A DNA stretch of 64,000 bases from Planotetraspora sp. A-T 1434 (GTDB taxonomy: Bacteria; Actinomycetota; Actinomycetes; Streptosporangiales; Streptosporangiaceae), in NCBI RefSeq assembly GCF_025420585.1, contig NZ_JAOEGB010000009.1, forward strand, positions 62,001 to 126,000. The letters run 5' to 3'. The translations under genes and the position numbers were made by a program. Shown here in pieces: positions 35,623 through 44,821 of this stretch. Below the pieces are notes generated by a model. That model was not told the DNA's origin. It was given only the letters and a program-made list of their open reading frames with translations, and did not search any database. Every line of letters starts with the position of its first letter. The first letter of the stretch is position 1.

Positions 35623-36708
35623 TCAGTCGAAGACGACGATCTGGCGGAGCACCTCGCCGCTCCTGAGGGCGGCGACGGCGTCGTTGAGGTCGGCCAGCCG
35701 GATCCGCGAGCTGATCATGCTGTCGAGGTCGAGCTTGCCGGCCTTGTAGAGGTTCGCGAAGAAGGGGAAGTCCCGGCGCACATCCGAGCCGCCATAGAGG
35801 GAGCTGAGGATGTTCTTGCCCTCGAACAGCAGGTTGAAGGCGGTGAGCGGGACCAGGTCGTCCATCGCCCCCGCGCCGACGATGATCACATCGCCGCCGC
35901 GCCGGGTGGCCTGCCAGGCCGTCATGATCGCGGCGGACTTGCCGACGACCTCGAAGCCGTAGTCGAAGCCCTGGCCGCCGGTGATTGTCGCGATCGCGTC
36001 CGTGAGCTGGTCAGGTGTGCAGGCGTGCGTCGCGCCGACCTTCTTGGCCAGCTCGTGCTTCGACTCCAGCGGGTCGATCGCGAGGATCGTGGTCGCTCCC
36101 GACACCCGGGCGCCCTGGATGACCGACAGGCCGACCCCGCCGCAGCCGACGACGGCCACGGTCGTCCCCGGGCGGACCTTGGCCGTGTTGATCACGGCGC
36201 CGACGCCGGTGGTGATGCCGCATCCGATCAGCGCGGCCGCCTCGTACGGAATCTCGGGGTCGACCTTGATGGCGCCCTGCCACGGGACAATGATCTCTTC
36301 GGCCCACGTGCCGCAGCCCGCCATGCCGAAGGCCGGCGACTGGCCGCCGTAGACGAACCTGGCCTCCATGAAGCTCTTCATGACGTAGGTCATGCAGAGG
36401 AACGGCTGACCGACGGCGCAGTTGGGGCAGTCCCCGCAGGCGGGGGTCCAGCTGATGACGACGTGGTCGCCGGGCTGGACCGACTTAACGTGCTCGCCCA
36501 CCTCCACGACCTCGCCCGCGCCCTCGTGCCCCGGGATGACCGGCAGCGGCATGGGCAGGACGCCCGAGAGGACAGAGAGATCCGAATGGCAGACCCCCGT
36601 CGCCTTGATCCGCACCCGGACGTCCTCCGGGCCGACGGGCGTGAGGGTGAAGTCGTCCCGGATGTCGAGCTTTTCGTCGCCGACCGCGTGCAACAGAGCG
36701 CCGCGCAT
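35623..36708 (-). CDS. Zinc-dependent alcohol dehydrogenase (NDMA/AdhD-type)
   Basis: A 361-residue zinc MDR enzyme. Catalytic zinc ligands are in GVCHSDLSV and PGHEGAGEV plus a later Cys (CGITTGVGAVI). The structural-zinc lobe is CGDCPNCAVGQPFLC. The Rossmann motif is VVGCGGVGLSVIQGA. It resembles mycobacterial AdhD and nicotinoprotein-type dehydrogenases. AGGAGG lies just before the ATG. A 3Fe-4S ferredoxin gene is 48 bases upstream on the same strand, so an operon of ferredoxin and dehydrogenase acting with a P450 is plausible but unproven. Confidence 0.92.
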   Translation of the reverse strand: MRGALLHAVGDEKLDIRDDFTLTPVGPEDVRVRIKATGVCHSDLSVLSGVLPMPLPVIPGHEGAGEVVEVGEHVKSVQPGDHVVISWTPACGDCPNCAVGQPFLCMTYVMKSFMEARFVYGGQSPAFGMAGCGTWAEEIIVPWQGAIKVDPEIPYEAAALIGCGITTGVGAVINTAKVRPGTTVAVVGCGGVGLSVIQGARVSGATTILAIDPLESKHELAKKVGATHACTPDQLTDAIATITGGQGFDYGFEVVGKSAAIMTAWQATRRGGDVIIVGAGAMDDLVPLTAFNLLFEGKNILSSLYGGSDVRRDFPFFANLYKAGKLDLDSMISSRIRLADLNDAVAALRSGEVLRQIVVFD

Positions 36709-36756
36709 AAGGACCTCCTGGGGGTGACTCGTCTTCGAGCGTGGGTGTTTGTCCGG

Positions 36757-36960
36757 TTACTCCGGCGATGACTCTTCGAGTGAGAGTGCGGCTTTGGGGC
36801 AGGCGCGGACCGCGTGCCGCACGCGGTCCAGCATCTCGGCGGGAGGCTCCGGGATCAGGACGTGCAACTGGTCGTCGTCGTCGACCTCGAAGACCTCTGG
36901 GGCCAGGCCCATGCAGACGGCGTTGGCCTCACAGACCAGGTAATCGACCTTGACCTTCAT
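36757..36960 (-). CDS. 3Fe-4S ferredoxin (FdxD-like, P450-type)
   Basis: A 67-residue ferredoxin with three cluster cysteines: C-x5-C in VCEANAVCMGLAP and a later ACPKAAL. The missing fourth Cys indicates a [3Fe-4S] cluster, as in ferredoxins that feed electrons to P450s. It closely resembles mycobacterial FdxD, found in the steroid side-chain region, so it may serve the CYP125-like P450 at 44851. ATG 36960 is chosen with GGGAG nine bases upstream; an in-frame TTG two codons earlier is possible. Confidence 0.88.
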   Translation of the reverse strand: MKVKVDYLVCEANAVCMGLAPEVFEVDDDDQLHVLIPEPPAEMLDRVRHAVRACPKAALSLEESSPE

Positions 36961-37030
36961 AACCAAGCTCTCCCTTTGTACGGCTGCTCGTCCCGCGATC
37001 CCGTGCCCACCTGTGAGATCGCGAAGACCG

Positions 37031-37522
37031 CTATCGCCCCACGTTAGCGCCGGACAGCTTGCGGTGATCCCAGGAGACGACGCGGGACGGCTCGACGACG
37101 AAGGCGACCCGCTTGCGGCCGGTGTGCGCGACGTACTCCCGGAGCGGTTCGACGTCCGCCTCGGGTGCCGTCATGCCGGTCATCCGCCGGGTGACGTCCA
37201 TGCCGACCCCCAGGACGTCCGACGGGTCGTCGATGAGCCGGGCCGTGCCGTAGATCATGACACCGCGCAGCTCGAAGTAGTCGTCCCCCGCTTCGATCAG
37301 GCAGGTGACCCGTGGGTCGCGCCCGAGGTTGCGGGTCTTCTGGGCCTTGCCGTACGTCCAGAAAGTGATCTTCCCGTCGCGGAGGCCGTAGAACATCGTG
37401 ACCATGTGCGGCGTGCCGTCGGGATTGATCGTGCCGAGCTGGAGCTTGCGGGCGTCTCGCAGGAAACCGGCGATCTCCGCCTCGTCCATCGTGATGCCGG
37501 CGCGCTGGTTCGCTTGGTTCAC
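37031..37522 (-). CDS. PPOX-class, probably F420-dependent oxidoreductase
   Basis: A protein of about 163 residues with the pyridoxamine-phosphate-oxidase split barrel: LQLGTINPDGTPHMVTMFYG, ITFWTYGKAQKTRNLGRDPR and VTCLIEAGDDYFELRGVMIY. In actinomycetes this group mostly binds F420 and reduces hydrophobic or quinone-like substrates. GTG 37522 is chosen because an exact KstR box lies at 37532-37545, directly upstream. ATG 37489 and ATG 37546 are alternatives, none with a strong ribosome binding site, so leaderless expression is possible. The KstR box suggests a role in steroid metabolism. Confidence 0.8.
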   Translation of the reverse strand: MNQANQRAGITMDEAEIAGFLRDARKLQLGTINPDGTPHMVTMFYGLRDGKITFWTYGKAQKTRNLGRDPRVTCLIEAGDDYFELRGVMIYGTARLIDDPSDVLGVGMDVTRRMTGMTAPEADVEPLREYVAHTGRKRVAFVVEPSRVVSWDHRKLSGANVGR

Positions 37523-37531
37523 GCTGCAAAG

Positions 37532-38299
<768 letters not shown>

Positions 38300-38311
38300 C
38301 GCCTCTAGCGC

Positions 38312-38431
38312 GTGATCATGCACGGGTTCCGCGGTTTGCCGTGTGAACTGCGCCTCCGCCGTACGTGATCATGCACGCGTTCCGTCGAGTGTCGCATGGC
38401 CTGCGGTCATGCCGTACGTGATCATGTAGGC
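38312..38431 (+). repeat. Three-unit repeat cluster downstream of the methyltransferase
   Basis: Units of GTGATCATGCACnnGTTCC begin at 38312, 38365 and 38418 (the last is degenerate), exactly 53 bases apart. They fill the 173-base gap between convergent genes. Confidence 0.85.
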
Positions 38432-38472
38432 GTCGGCGTGCGGCGCTCTGTGGCCGTGTGGTTTTGCCGTAC

Positions 38473-39534
38473 TCAGGCCCTGGCGCGCTCGCAGCCGCAT
38501 TCGCCGGTGATGCGGACCTGCTGACGCCCGGCCTCGCGGAAGATGCCGGACCCGGGCGTGGCCTCGGCCAGGGCGTCGGCCGCCAGGATCACCGCGGCGG
38601 CCGTGTACCCCGACCGCTCGTGCGGGAAGTGCTTCTCGTTGACGAACTGCCAGCCGGTCCAGTAGGAGCCGTCCTCGTGCCGCAGGTGCTGCATGTCCGC
38701 GAACACCGCCAGGGCCCGCTCCCGGTCTCCGGCCGCGTCGAGGGCGAGCACCAGCTCGCAGGACTCGGCCCCCGTGACCCACGGCTGGTCCGACACACAG
38801 CGGACCCCGAGGCCGGGCACGACGAAGGTGTCCCACTCCAGGTCGAGCCGCCGGCTCGCCTCCGCGCCGCGTACGGCACCGCCCAGGATCGGGTAGTACC
38901 AGTCCATCGAGAAGCGGCTCGTGTCCGCGAACGCCTCCGGATGGGCCGACAGGACGTGTCCGAGCTGGTCGGCGGCGAGCTCCCAGTCGGGCTGCGGGTC
39001 GTTCAGCCGTTCGGCGAGCAGGACCCCGCTGCGCAGCCCCTGGTAGATCGACGACGACCCGGTGAGCAGGGCGTACGCCGCGGGCCGGCCGTTGGCGTCG
39101 CGCTCCCAGGCGATCTCGCCACGGGTCGTCTGGAGGCCGACGACGAAGTCGAGCGCCATGGCCACCGTCGGCCACATGGCGCGGGCGAAGCCCTCGTCAC
39201 CCGTCACGAGCAGGTCGTGCCAGACCCCGACGGCGACGTAGGCGGCGTGGTTCGACTCGCCGTTGGTCTCCGTGGGCTCGCCGCCCACGAGCTTCATCGG
39301 CCAGGATCCGTCCGGCCGCTGGTGCCGGACCAGCCAGTCGTAGCCTCTGCGCGCCTCTTCACGGAGCCCGGCCACGGTCATGGCCATGAGGCACTCGACG
39401 TGGTTCCAGGCGTCCACGTGCCCCTCGGGCCACGGCACGCCGCCCTCCGCGTCCTGGATCGCCGCGATGCTCCTCGCCGTCTGGATCACCTGCTCGGCGG
39501 TGATGATCCCCGGTACGGCGGGGACCCCCGTCAT
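38473..39534 (-). CDS. Prenyltransferase/squalene-cyclase-fold (alpha/alpha barrel) protein
   Basis: A 353-residue alpha-helical barrel protein with repeats like those of prenyltransferases and squalene cyclases (YDWLVRHQRPDGSWPMKL, EDGSYWTGWQFVNEKHFP). No DxDD or class II cyclase motif is visible, so cyclase activity is doubtful; a glycan-processing or scaffold role is as likely. Its ATG overlaps the stop of the upstream methyltransferase (ATGA at 39531-39534). It belongs to a conserved actinomycete neighbourhood of a GT4 glycosyltransferase and two methyltransferases. Confidence 0.72.
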   Translation of the reverse strand: MTGVPAVPGIITAEQVIQTARSIAAIQDAEGGVPWPEGHVDAWNHVECLMAMTVAGLREEARRGYDWLVRHQRPDGSWPMKLVGGEPTETNGESNHAAYVAVGVWHDLLVTGDEGFARAMWPTVAMALDFVVGLQTTRGEIAWERDANGRPAAYALLTGSSSIYQGLRSGVLLAERLNDPQPDWELAADQLGHVLSAHPEAFADTSRFSMDWYYPILGGAVRGAEASRRLDLEWDTFVVPGLGVRCVSDQPWVTGAESCELVLALDAAGDRERALAVFADMQHLRHEDGSYWTGWQFVNEKHFPHERSGYTAAAVILAADALAEATPGSGIFREAGRQQVRITGECGCERARA

Positions 39535-40244
39535 GCGGGTTTCCGGACGTAGACCACCACACTCTTCCCGATCAGAGGGTTCAGTACGGCTTCCGCGATC
39601 CGGGTGGCGGCGGGGCGCTTCATGATGTCCCACACCAGGAGCTCGTGATAGGCCTTGGCCAGGGGGTGGTCGTCGTTGTTGACGCCGACCGCGCACTTGA
39701 TCCACCAGTACGGCGAGTGCAGGCCGTGGGCGTGGTGATGGGGGCCCACCTCCAGGCCGGAGGACTTGAGCTTGGCCTCCAGCTCGGCCAGCGTGTAGAT
39801 GCGGATATGTCCGCCGGGGGCGGTGTGGTAGTCCTCGGACAGGGCCCAGCAGATGCGCTCGGGCAGGAAGCTCGGGACCGTGATGGCCGCCCGGCCGCCC
39901 GGCTTCAGTACTCGGGCGATCTCCCGCATCGCGGCCATGTCGTCGGGGATGTGCTCCAGGACCTCGGCGGCGATCACCCGGTCGAAGGAGGCGTCGGGGA
40001 ACGGCATGTCGAGCGCGTCGCCGACCACGGTCTCCCCGGAGGCCCCGTCAGGGATCTGGCCTTCCTTGTCCATGGCCGCGAACATGGACGCCACGCCTTC
40101 GAGCTCGGCGGCGTCCATGTCGAAGGCGACCACGTCGGCGCCCCGGCGCAGCACTTCGAAGGCATGCCTGCCACCACCGGCGCCGAGGTCCAGAACACGG
40201 TCTCCTCGCCCGACGGGCAGCCGGTTGAAGTCGACGGTCAGCAC
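39531..40244 (-). CDS. Class I SAM-dependent methyltransferase (UbiE/Methyltransf_11 type)
   Basis: A 237-residue methyltransferase. Motif I is VLDLGAGGGRHAFEVLRRGA, motif II VVAFDMDAAELEGV, post-motif FDRVIAAEVLEHIPDD. The end is basic and probably membrane-associated (IGKSVVVYVRKPA). The start is GTG 40244 with GGAAAGG upstream. It is the middle gene of the minus-strand cluster; 266 bases of tandem repeats separate it from the glycosyltransferase gene upstream. The substrate is unknown, possibly a glycolipid. Confidence 0.88.
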   Translation of the reverse strand: MLTVDFNRLPVGRGDRVLDLGAGGGRHAFEVLRRGADVVAFDMDAAELEGVASMFAAMDKEGQIPDGASGETVVGDALDMPFPDASFDRVIAAEVLEHIPDDMAAMREIARVLKPGGRAAITVPSFLPERICWALSEDYHTAPGGHIRIYTLAELEAKLKSSGLEVGPHHHAHGLHSPYWWIKCAVGVNNDDHPLAKAYHELLVWDIMKRPAATRIAEAVLNPLIGKSVVVYVRKPA

Positions 40245-40261
40245 TCACGCCACCTTTCCAT

Positions 40262-40516
40262 GATCGTGCGGATTTGCCGTGCGGAAGCCGTAAGCGCGTG
40301 CGTTCCCGTGCCGGGAGCGTGCGGGAGCCGTACGGGGCCGGGGCGAGTGGAGTCGCCAGGCCGCGCCATCCTGCGGGGGCCGTGCGGGTTTGCCGTGCGG
40401 GAGCCGTACGCGCGTGGGTTCCCGTGCGGGTTTGCCGTGCGGGAGCCGCACGGGCGTGGGTTCCCGTGCGGGAAGCGTGCTGGAGCCGTACGGGGCCGGG
40501 GCGGGCGGGGTCACCG
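40262..40516. repeat. Nested 42-bp tandem repeats inside the glycosyltransferase operon
   Basis: A 42-base unit (opening CGTGCGGGTTTGCCGTGCGG) occurs as two near-perfect tandem copies at about 40379-40462, with a diverged copy at about 40264-40305. Each set ends in a shorter GTACGGGGCCGGGGCG element. The repeat runs a few bases into the glycosyltransferase 3' end. Confidence 0.8.
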
Positions 40517-41770
40517 GTCGGAGGCCGTGCGGGCGGGCGCCGTGCGGGCGGCGATGGCCTCGCGGTACGCGCCCACGGTGCGCTGGGCGACGACGGGCCA
40601 CGCGTAGCGCTCCATCACACGGTCGTAGCCCCTGCGGCCGACCGCCGCGCGCTCCTCGGGGGAGTCGAGCAGGCGGCGCAGGACCGCGGCGAGCTCCTCC
40701 GGGTCGCCCGGGGCGACCTGGAGGGCGGCGTCGCCGACCACCTCCGGCAGGGCGCCCGTCCTGGAGGCGACGAGCGGCGTGCCGCAGGCCATGTGCTCCA
40801 CGGCGGGCAGCGAGAAGCCCTCATAGAGCGAGGGGACGACCGAGACCTCCGAGGTGGCGATCAGCTCCGCCAGCTCCTCGTCCGAGATGCCGTGGACGAA
40901 TTTCACGTGGTCGTGCAGTGAGAGCTCCGCGACAAGCTTCTCGGTGGGCCCTCCCGGCGTGGGCTTGCTGACCACGGTCAGGTTGACGTCCCGTTCGGTG
41001 GCGAGCTTGGCGACCGCCCGCAGAAGCGTCGCGACGCCCTTCATGGGGGAGTCGGCGCTGGCCACGGCCACGATCGAGCCCTCGCGCTTGGGCAGGTGGG
41101 GGCGCGGGTGGAAGAAACGGGTGTCGACGCCGAGCGGGATCAGCCGCATGTTCGACTGGGGGACGTTGAAGTCGCGGTGGATGTCGGCCAGGGACGACTC
41201 GCTGACCGTGAGGATCGGGTTGAGCCGGGGGGCGACGATGCTCTGCATGCGCACGAACCCGTACCAGCGCCGCATGGAGAGCCTCTTCCAGCCCTTGGCG
41301 GCCTTCAGCTCGATCCGCCGGTCGACGCTGATCGGGTGGTGGATGGTCCCCACGACGGGGAAGAGCTTCTGGATGCCCAGCACGCCGTAGCCGAGGGTCT
41401 GGTTGTCCTGGACGACGTCGAAGTCGCCCTGCCGCTTCTTGAGCTCGCGGTAGGCCCGCAGGCTGAAGGTGAGCGGCTCGGGGAAGCCGGCCGTCCACAT
41501 CGTGGCGACTTCCAGGGCGTCGATCCAGTCGCGGTATTCGCCCAGCTTGGGCGTCCGGAACGGGTCGTCGTCGTTGTAGAGGTCGAGGCTCGGGACCTTG
41601 TTGAGGATGACGCCCTCGTCGAGCTCCGGGTACGGCTGGCCGGAGAAGACCTCCACGTGGTGCCCGAGGGCCACCAGTTCACGGCTGATGTGGCGTAAGT
41701 ACACCCCCTGGCCGCCGCAGGTGGGCTTGCTGCGATAGGACAGCAGCGCGACTCGCAGCCTCTCCGCCAA
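40511..41770 (-). CDS. GT4-family glycosyltransferase
   Basis: A 419-residue GT-B glycosyltransferase. The N-terminal Rossmann domain starts RVALLSYRSKPTCGGQGVYL. The C-terminal domain has the donor-binding EX7E-type segment PSLYEGFSLPAVEHMACGTP and then VASRTGALPEVVGDA. The start is TTG 41770 with GGAAAGGGG seven bases upstream, and the frame beyond shows no homology. Expected role: transfer of a sugar to a lipid or glycan at the inner membrane. It is divergent from gmd across a spacer holding a KstR-type box. Confidence 0.9.
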   Translation of the reverse strand: MAERLRVALLSYRSKPTCGGQGVYLRHISRELVALGHHVEVFSGQPYPELDEGVILNKVPSLDLYNDDDPFRTPKLGEYRDWIDALEVATMWTAGFPEPLTFSLRAYRELKKRQGDFDVVQDNQTLGYGVLGIQKLFPVVGTIHHPISVDRRIELKAAKGWKRLSMRRWYGFVRMQSIVAPRLNPILTVSESSLADIHRDFNVPQSNMRLIPLGVDTRFFHPRPHLPKREGSIVAVASADSPMKGVATLLRAVAKLATERDVNLTVVSKPTPGGPTEKLVAELSLHDHVKFVHGISDEELAELIATSEVSVVPSLYEGFSLPAVEHMACGTPLVASRTGALPEVVGDAALQVAPGDPEELAAVLRRLLDSPEERAAVGRRGYDRVMERYAWPVVAQRTVGAYREAIAARTAPARTASDR

Positions 41771-41918
41771 GGGGTACCCCTTTCCAGCTGTGCCCCCCGA
41801 GGGGCTGCCACCGAACCCTACCATTTGACCTTAGAGGGGGCAGATAAGGTGAAATTGTCCCTCGCCTGGCCCGCACCATGCCGGAACTGCGACGTTAGCT
41901 TACCTGAACGCCGTTCGG

Positions 41919-41932
41919 TGTAACACGTTCTA
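41919..41932. promoter_or_regulatory. KstR operator, exact match, in an unexpected place
   Basis: TGTAACACGTTCTA fits TnnAACnnGTTnnA at all fixed positions. It lies midway between the divergent glycosyltransferase and gmd genes, neither of which is a known steroid gene. A second palindrome-like element, GAACGCCGTTC, lies at 41906-41916. Confidence 0.6.
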
Positions 41933-42023
41933 TCTAGCGTGGTCGGGTGATAGCGCCCGGACATTAGCAGGGCGGTACATTCGCCTCTCACAGACCAAAG
42001 TTGGGCACAGCGAGGAGGACCCG

Positions 42024-43049
42024 TTGGCCAGACGTGCGCTGCTCACCGGCATCACCGGTCAGGACGGCTCCTATCTCGCGGAGCATCTGCTCAGTGAGGG
42101 CTACGAGGTCTGGGGGCTCGTCCGCGGCCAGGCCAACCCGAGGGTGCCGCGCGTACGGAAGCTCCTCCAGGACGTCCAGCTCGTGCGGGGCGACCTGCTC
42201 GATCAGGGCTCGCTGATCTCGGCCGTCGAGAAGGTGCAGCCGGACGAGGTCTACAACCTGGGCGCCATCTCGTTCGTCCCGATGTCGTGGGAGCAGGCCG
42301 AGCTGACGGCCGAGGTCACCGGGATGGGCGTGCTCCGCATGCTGGAGGCGATCCGGGTGTGCTCCGGGATCACGGCCTCGCGGGGGTCGGCGTCCGGACA
42401 GATCCGCTTTTATCAGGCTTCGTCCTCTGAGATGTTCGGCCAGGTCAGGGAGACCCCGCAGACCGAGCGGACCCCCTTCCACCCCCGCTCGCCGTACGGC
42501 GTGGCCAAGGCGTACGGGCATTTCCTGACGCAGAACTACCGCGAGTCCTACGGGATGTACGCGGTGTCGGGCATCCTGTTCAACCACGAGTCGCCCCGAC
42601 GGGGAGCGGAGTTCGTCACCCGCAAGGTCACGCTGGGGGTGGCGCGGATCAAGCTCGGTATGGCGACCGAGCTGCGCCTCGGCAATCTGGAGGCCCGCCG
42701 GGACTGGGGTTACGCGGGGGACTTCGTCCGGGCCATGCACCTCATGCTGCGCGCCGCCGAGCCGGAGGACTACGTCATCGGCACAGGCCGGACGCAGTCC
42801 GTACGGGAGCTGGCCGAAGCCGCCTTCGGTGCGGCGGGTCTGGACTGGGAGCAGTACGTCGTCTGCGACCAGGCGTTGCACCGCCCGGCGGAGGTCGATC
42901 TCCTGTGCGCCGACCCGAAGAAGGCACGGACCCAGCTCGGCTGGGAGCCCACGGTGTCGTTCGAGGAACTCGTCGCCATGATGGTGGAGGCCGACCTGCG
43001 CCTCCTCGCCGGCGGGGGAGACCCCGACCAGGACTCCTCCTGGCCCTGA
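42024..43049 (+). CDS. gmd: GDP-mannose 4,6-dehydratase
   Basis: A 341-residue SDR-extended enzyme. Cofactor motif TGITGQDGSYLAEHLL, SSSEMFGQV (catalytic Thr position occupied by Ser/Glu region) and YGVAKAYGH (Tyr, Lys) are all present. NHESPRRGAEFVTRK and GNLEARRDWGYAGDFV are characteristic of Gmd. It makes GDP-4-keto-6-deoxy-mannose, precursor of GDP-L-fucose, GDP-rhamnose or deoxyhexoses for surface glycans. The start is TTG 42024 with GAGGAGG five bases upstream. It is divergent from the GT4 cluster, consistent with glycan assembly. Confidence 0.93.
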   Translation: MARRALLTGITGQDGSYLAEHLLSEGYEVWGLVRGQANPRVPRVRKLLQDVQLVRGDLLDQGSLISAVEKVQPDEVYNLGAISFVPMSWEQAELTAEVTGMGVLRMLEAIRVCSGITASRGSASGQIRFYQASSSEMFGQVRETPQTERTPFHPRSPYGVAKAYGHFLTQNYRESYGMYAVSGILFNHESPRRGAEFVTRKVTLGVARIKLGMATELRLGNLEARRDWGYAGDFVRAMHLMLRAAEPEDYVIGTGRTQSVRELAEAAFGAAGLDWEQYVVCDQALHRPAEVDLLCADPKKARTQLGWEPTVSFEELVAMMVEADLRLLAGGGDPDQDSSWP

Positions 43050-43074
43050 CCCCACCCCTCCCCTCCCTCCCGCC

Positions 43075-43147
43075 GTGATCATGCACAGGTTCCTGCGGGG
43101 TGCTCCCCACCTGGCCCCCCTCCCGCCGTGATCATGCACGGGTTCCC
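43075..43147 (+). repeat. Two repeat units downstream of gmd
   Basis: Full units GTGATCATGCACAGGTTCC and GTGATCATGCACGGGTTCCC begin at 43075 and 43128, 53 bases apart. Four bases after the second unit comes AGGGCCTGTCTGAGAA, which resembles an IS terminal repeat. Confidence 0.85.
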
Positions 43148-43216
43148 GCCTAGGGCCTGTCTGAGAATGCCCAGGGCCGTATCGGCGGTGTCTATGAGGG
43201 CAATGTGGGACGCGGT

Positions 43217-43705
43217 CTAGGACACGCCGTCGCTGGCAGCCTCGCTGCGGTGCGGCTCCAGGCGATCGACTGCTTGCTCGCTCCATGCCCGGATGACTGA
43301 TGCCTGCTCGGGGGTCAGTGAGTCGAGGAAGTGGCGGCGGATGTTGCCGCCGTGCACGAGGATGGCAGTCTGGGCGGCGCGGAGCCCCTCGGCGGTCAGC
43401 CCGATCCCCGCGCGGCGACCATCGGCCCCGTACTGGGTGCGCTTGACGAAGCCGCGTTTTTCCATGCGCGTCAGCTGATGTGAGACGCGGCTCTTGTCCC
43501 AGTCGAGTGACTCGGAAAGCTCACCGACACGCATCTCGCGGCCAGCGGCCTGCCACAGCGTCACCAGCACGCTGAACTCGGCCTTCGAAATGTCGCAGTC
43601 ATGCTGTAGACCACGCTCCAGCTCCCTGGTGAGCAGGCGCTGCGCGCGCATCCAGGTATCCCAGAACTCCCACTCCTCCGGTTCCAGCGATCGAGTCTCC
43701 GTCAT
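43217..43705 (-). CDS. MarR-family transcriptional regulator
   Basis: A 162-residue winged-helix repressor: FSVLVTLWQAAGREMRVGEL, then the recognition helix SRVSHQLTRMEKRGFVKR and wing DGRRAGIGLTAEG. It is divergent from an FMN reductase gene, and a long inverted repeat lies between them, so it probably represses that gene and itself until a quinone, diamide or aromatic ligand appears. Both genes sit between repeat units and beside a transposase remnant, suggesting acquisition. Confidence 0.92.
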   Translation of the reverse strand: MTETRSLEPEEWEFWDTWMRAQRLLTRELERGLQHDCDISKAEFSVLVTLWQAAGREMRVGELSESLDWDKSRVSHQLTRMEKRGFVKRTQYGADGRRAGIGLTAEGLRAAQTAILVHGGNIRRHFLDSLTPEQASVIRAWSEQAVDRLEPHRSEAASDGVS

Positions 43706-43729
43706 GTCGCCGAGGATACCGCGACCAGC

Positions 43730-43778
43730 AGAGTTGTCACTTCAACTCCGCCCAATCTAGAGTTGACGTGACAACTCT
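43730..43778. promoter_or_regulatory. MarR operator and promoter region
   Basis: AGAGTTGTCA (43730-43739) pairs with TGACAACTCT (43769-43778). Nested inside, TCAACTC (43742-43748) pairs with GAGTTGA (43760-43766). A likely promoter for the FMN reductase gene, TTGTCA then TAGAGT (43758-43763), overlaps both. Confidence 0.72.
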
Positions 43779-43793
43779 CTCGGAAGGAAGACC

Positions 43794-44381
43794 ATGCCAC
43801 TTCGCATCGCAGTCATCCTCGGAAGCACCCGCCCCGGACGCCGCGGCGACAAGATCGCCGCCTGGGCACTGGAGGCCGCCCGTGCCCACGGCGGAGCCGA
43901 CTACGAACTCATCGACCTCGCCGACCACGACCTCGGCAACCTCGACGAGCCCGGCAACCCGAACTTCCAGCAGTACCAGCACGACCACACCCGCGCCTGG
44001 GGCGCACTCATCGACAGCTTCGACGGCTACGTCTTCCTCGTCCCCGAGTACAACCACTCCTTCCCCGGAGCCCTGAAGAACGCCCTGGACTACGTCTACC
44101 GGGAATGGAACGACAAGGCCGCCGGGATCATCAGCTACGGCGGCTGGGTCGCCGGGGCCCGGGCCGCCGAAGCGCTGCGGCTCGTCCTCGCCGAACTCCA
44201 GGTGGCCACGGTCCGCGCCCAGCCCACCATCTCGACACACCCCTCGTTCCACACCGGCACCTTCGTCCCCCAGGATGGCCTCCACACCGCCGTAGGCGAC
44301 ATGCTCGACCAGCTGATCGCCTGGTCCGGCGCCCTGCGCGGGGTGCGCCAGGCCAAGACGCAGACGCCCACGGCTGCATGA
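43794..44381 (+). CDS. NADPH-dependent FMN reductase / azoreductase-like
   Basis: A 195-residue flavodoxin-fold protein: FMN phosphate loop VILGSTRPGRRGDKIA, then VFLVPEYNHSFPGALKNALD, the signature of the NADPH-dependent FMN reductase group. It probably reduces quinones or azo compounds as a detoxification step under control of the divergent MarR protein. GGAAGGA lies eight bases before the ATG. It ends 10 bases before a truncated transposase gene. Confidence 0.9.
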   Translation: MPLRIAVILGSTRPGRRGDKIAAWALEAARAHGGADYELIDLADHDLGNLDEPGNPNFQQYQHDHTRAWGALIDSFDGYVFLVPEYNHSFPGALKNALDYVYREWNDKAAGIISYGGWVAGARAAEALRLVLAELQVATVRAQPTISTHPSFHTGTFVPQDGLHTAVGDMLDQLIAWSGALRGVRQAKTQTPTAA

Positions 44382-44391
44382 GGCCCAGTTC

Positions 44392-44821
44392 GTGACCGAT
44401 CACGTGATACGACGCGGCGAGCTGACGGACGCAGCATGGGAGGCGCTGAAGCCCCCTGCTGCCGGCTACCGATGGACCAGGCCGTCCGTGGCGCGACCAC
44501 CGGCAAGTAATCAACGGCGTGTTATGGCGGTTGCGAACGGGTGCTCCCTGGCGTGACCTGCCAGAACGCTACGGGCCGTGGCAGACTTTTTATGAGCGGT
44601 TCGCCCGTTGGGAGCGGGACGGGACCTGGACCCGCCTCCTCGAGCAGATTCAGGCGCGGGACGACTCCGTCGGAGCGGTGGAATGGACGGTGCCGGTGGA
44701 CTCCACCATCAACCGCTCCCACCAGCACGCGGCCGGTGCGCGGAAAAGGGGACGGGCGCGAACGGCGTTCACGGCGGAAGTCCGCACAGGTGGGAACGGC
44801 CGTCCGGGAACCTGTGCATGA
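44392..44821 (+). pseudogene. Truncated, frameshifted IS5-family transposase
   Basis: The start matches an IS5-type N-terminus (ELTDAAWEALKP), but a five-C run at 44452-44456 carries one extra C. Removing it joins the frame to PLLPATDGPGRPWRDHRQV and then VLWRLRTGAPWRDLPERYGP. Homology continues to INRSHQHAAGARKRG near 44755 and stops; the DDE catalytic core is missing. The reading frame then runs into a unit of the intergenic repeat family. It cannot encode an active transposase. Confidence 0.85.

Noticed and set aside
43151-44821. Complete insertion sequence
   Set aside because: The transposase is frameshifted and lacks its catalytic core, and no matching terminal repeat was found at the other end.
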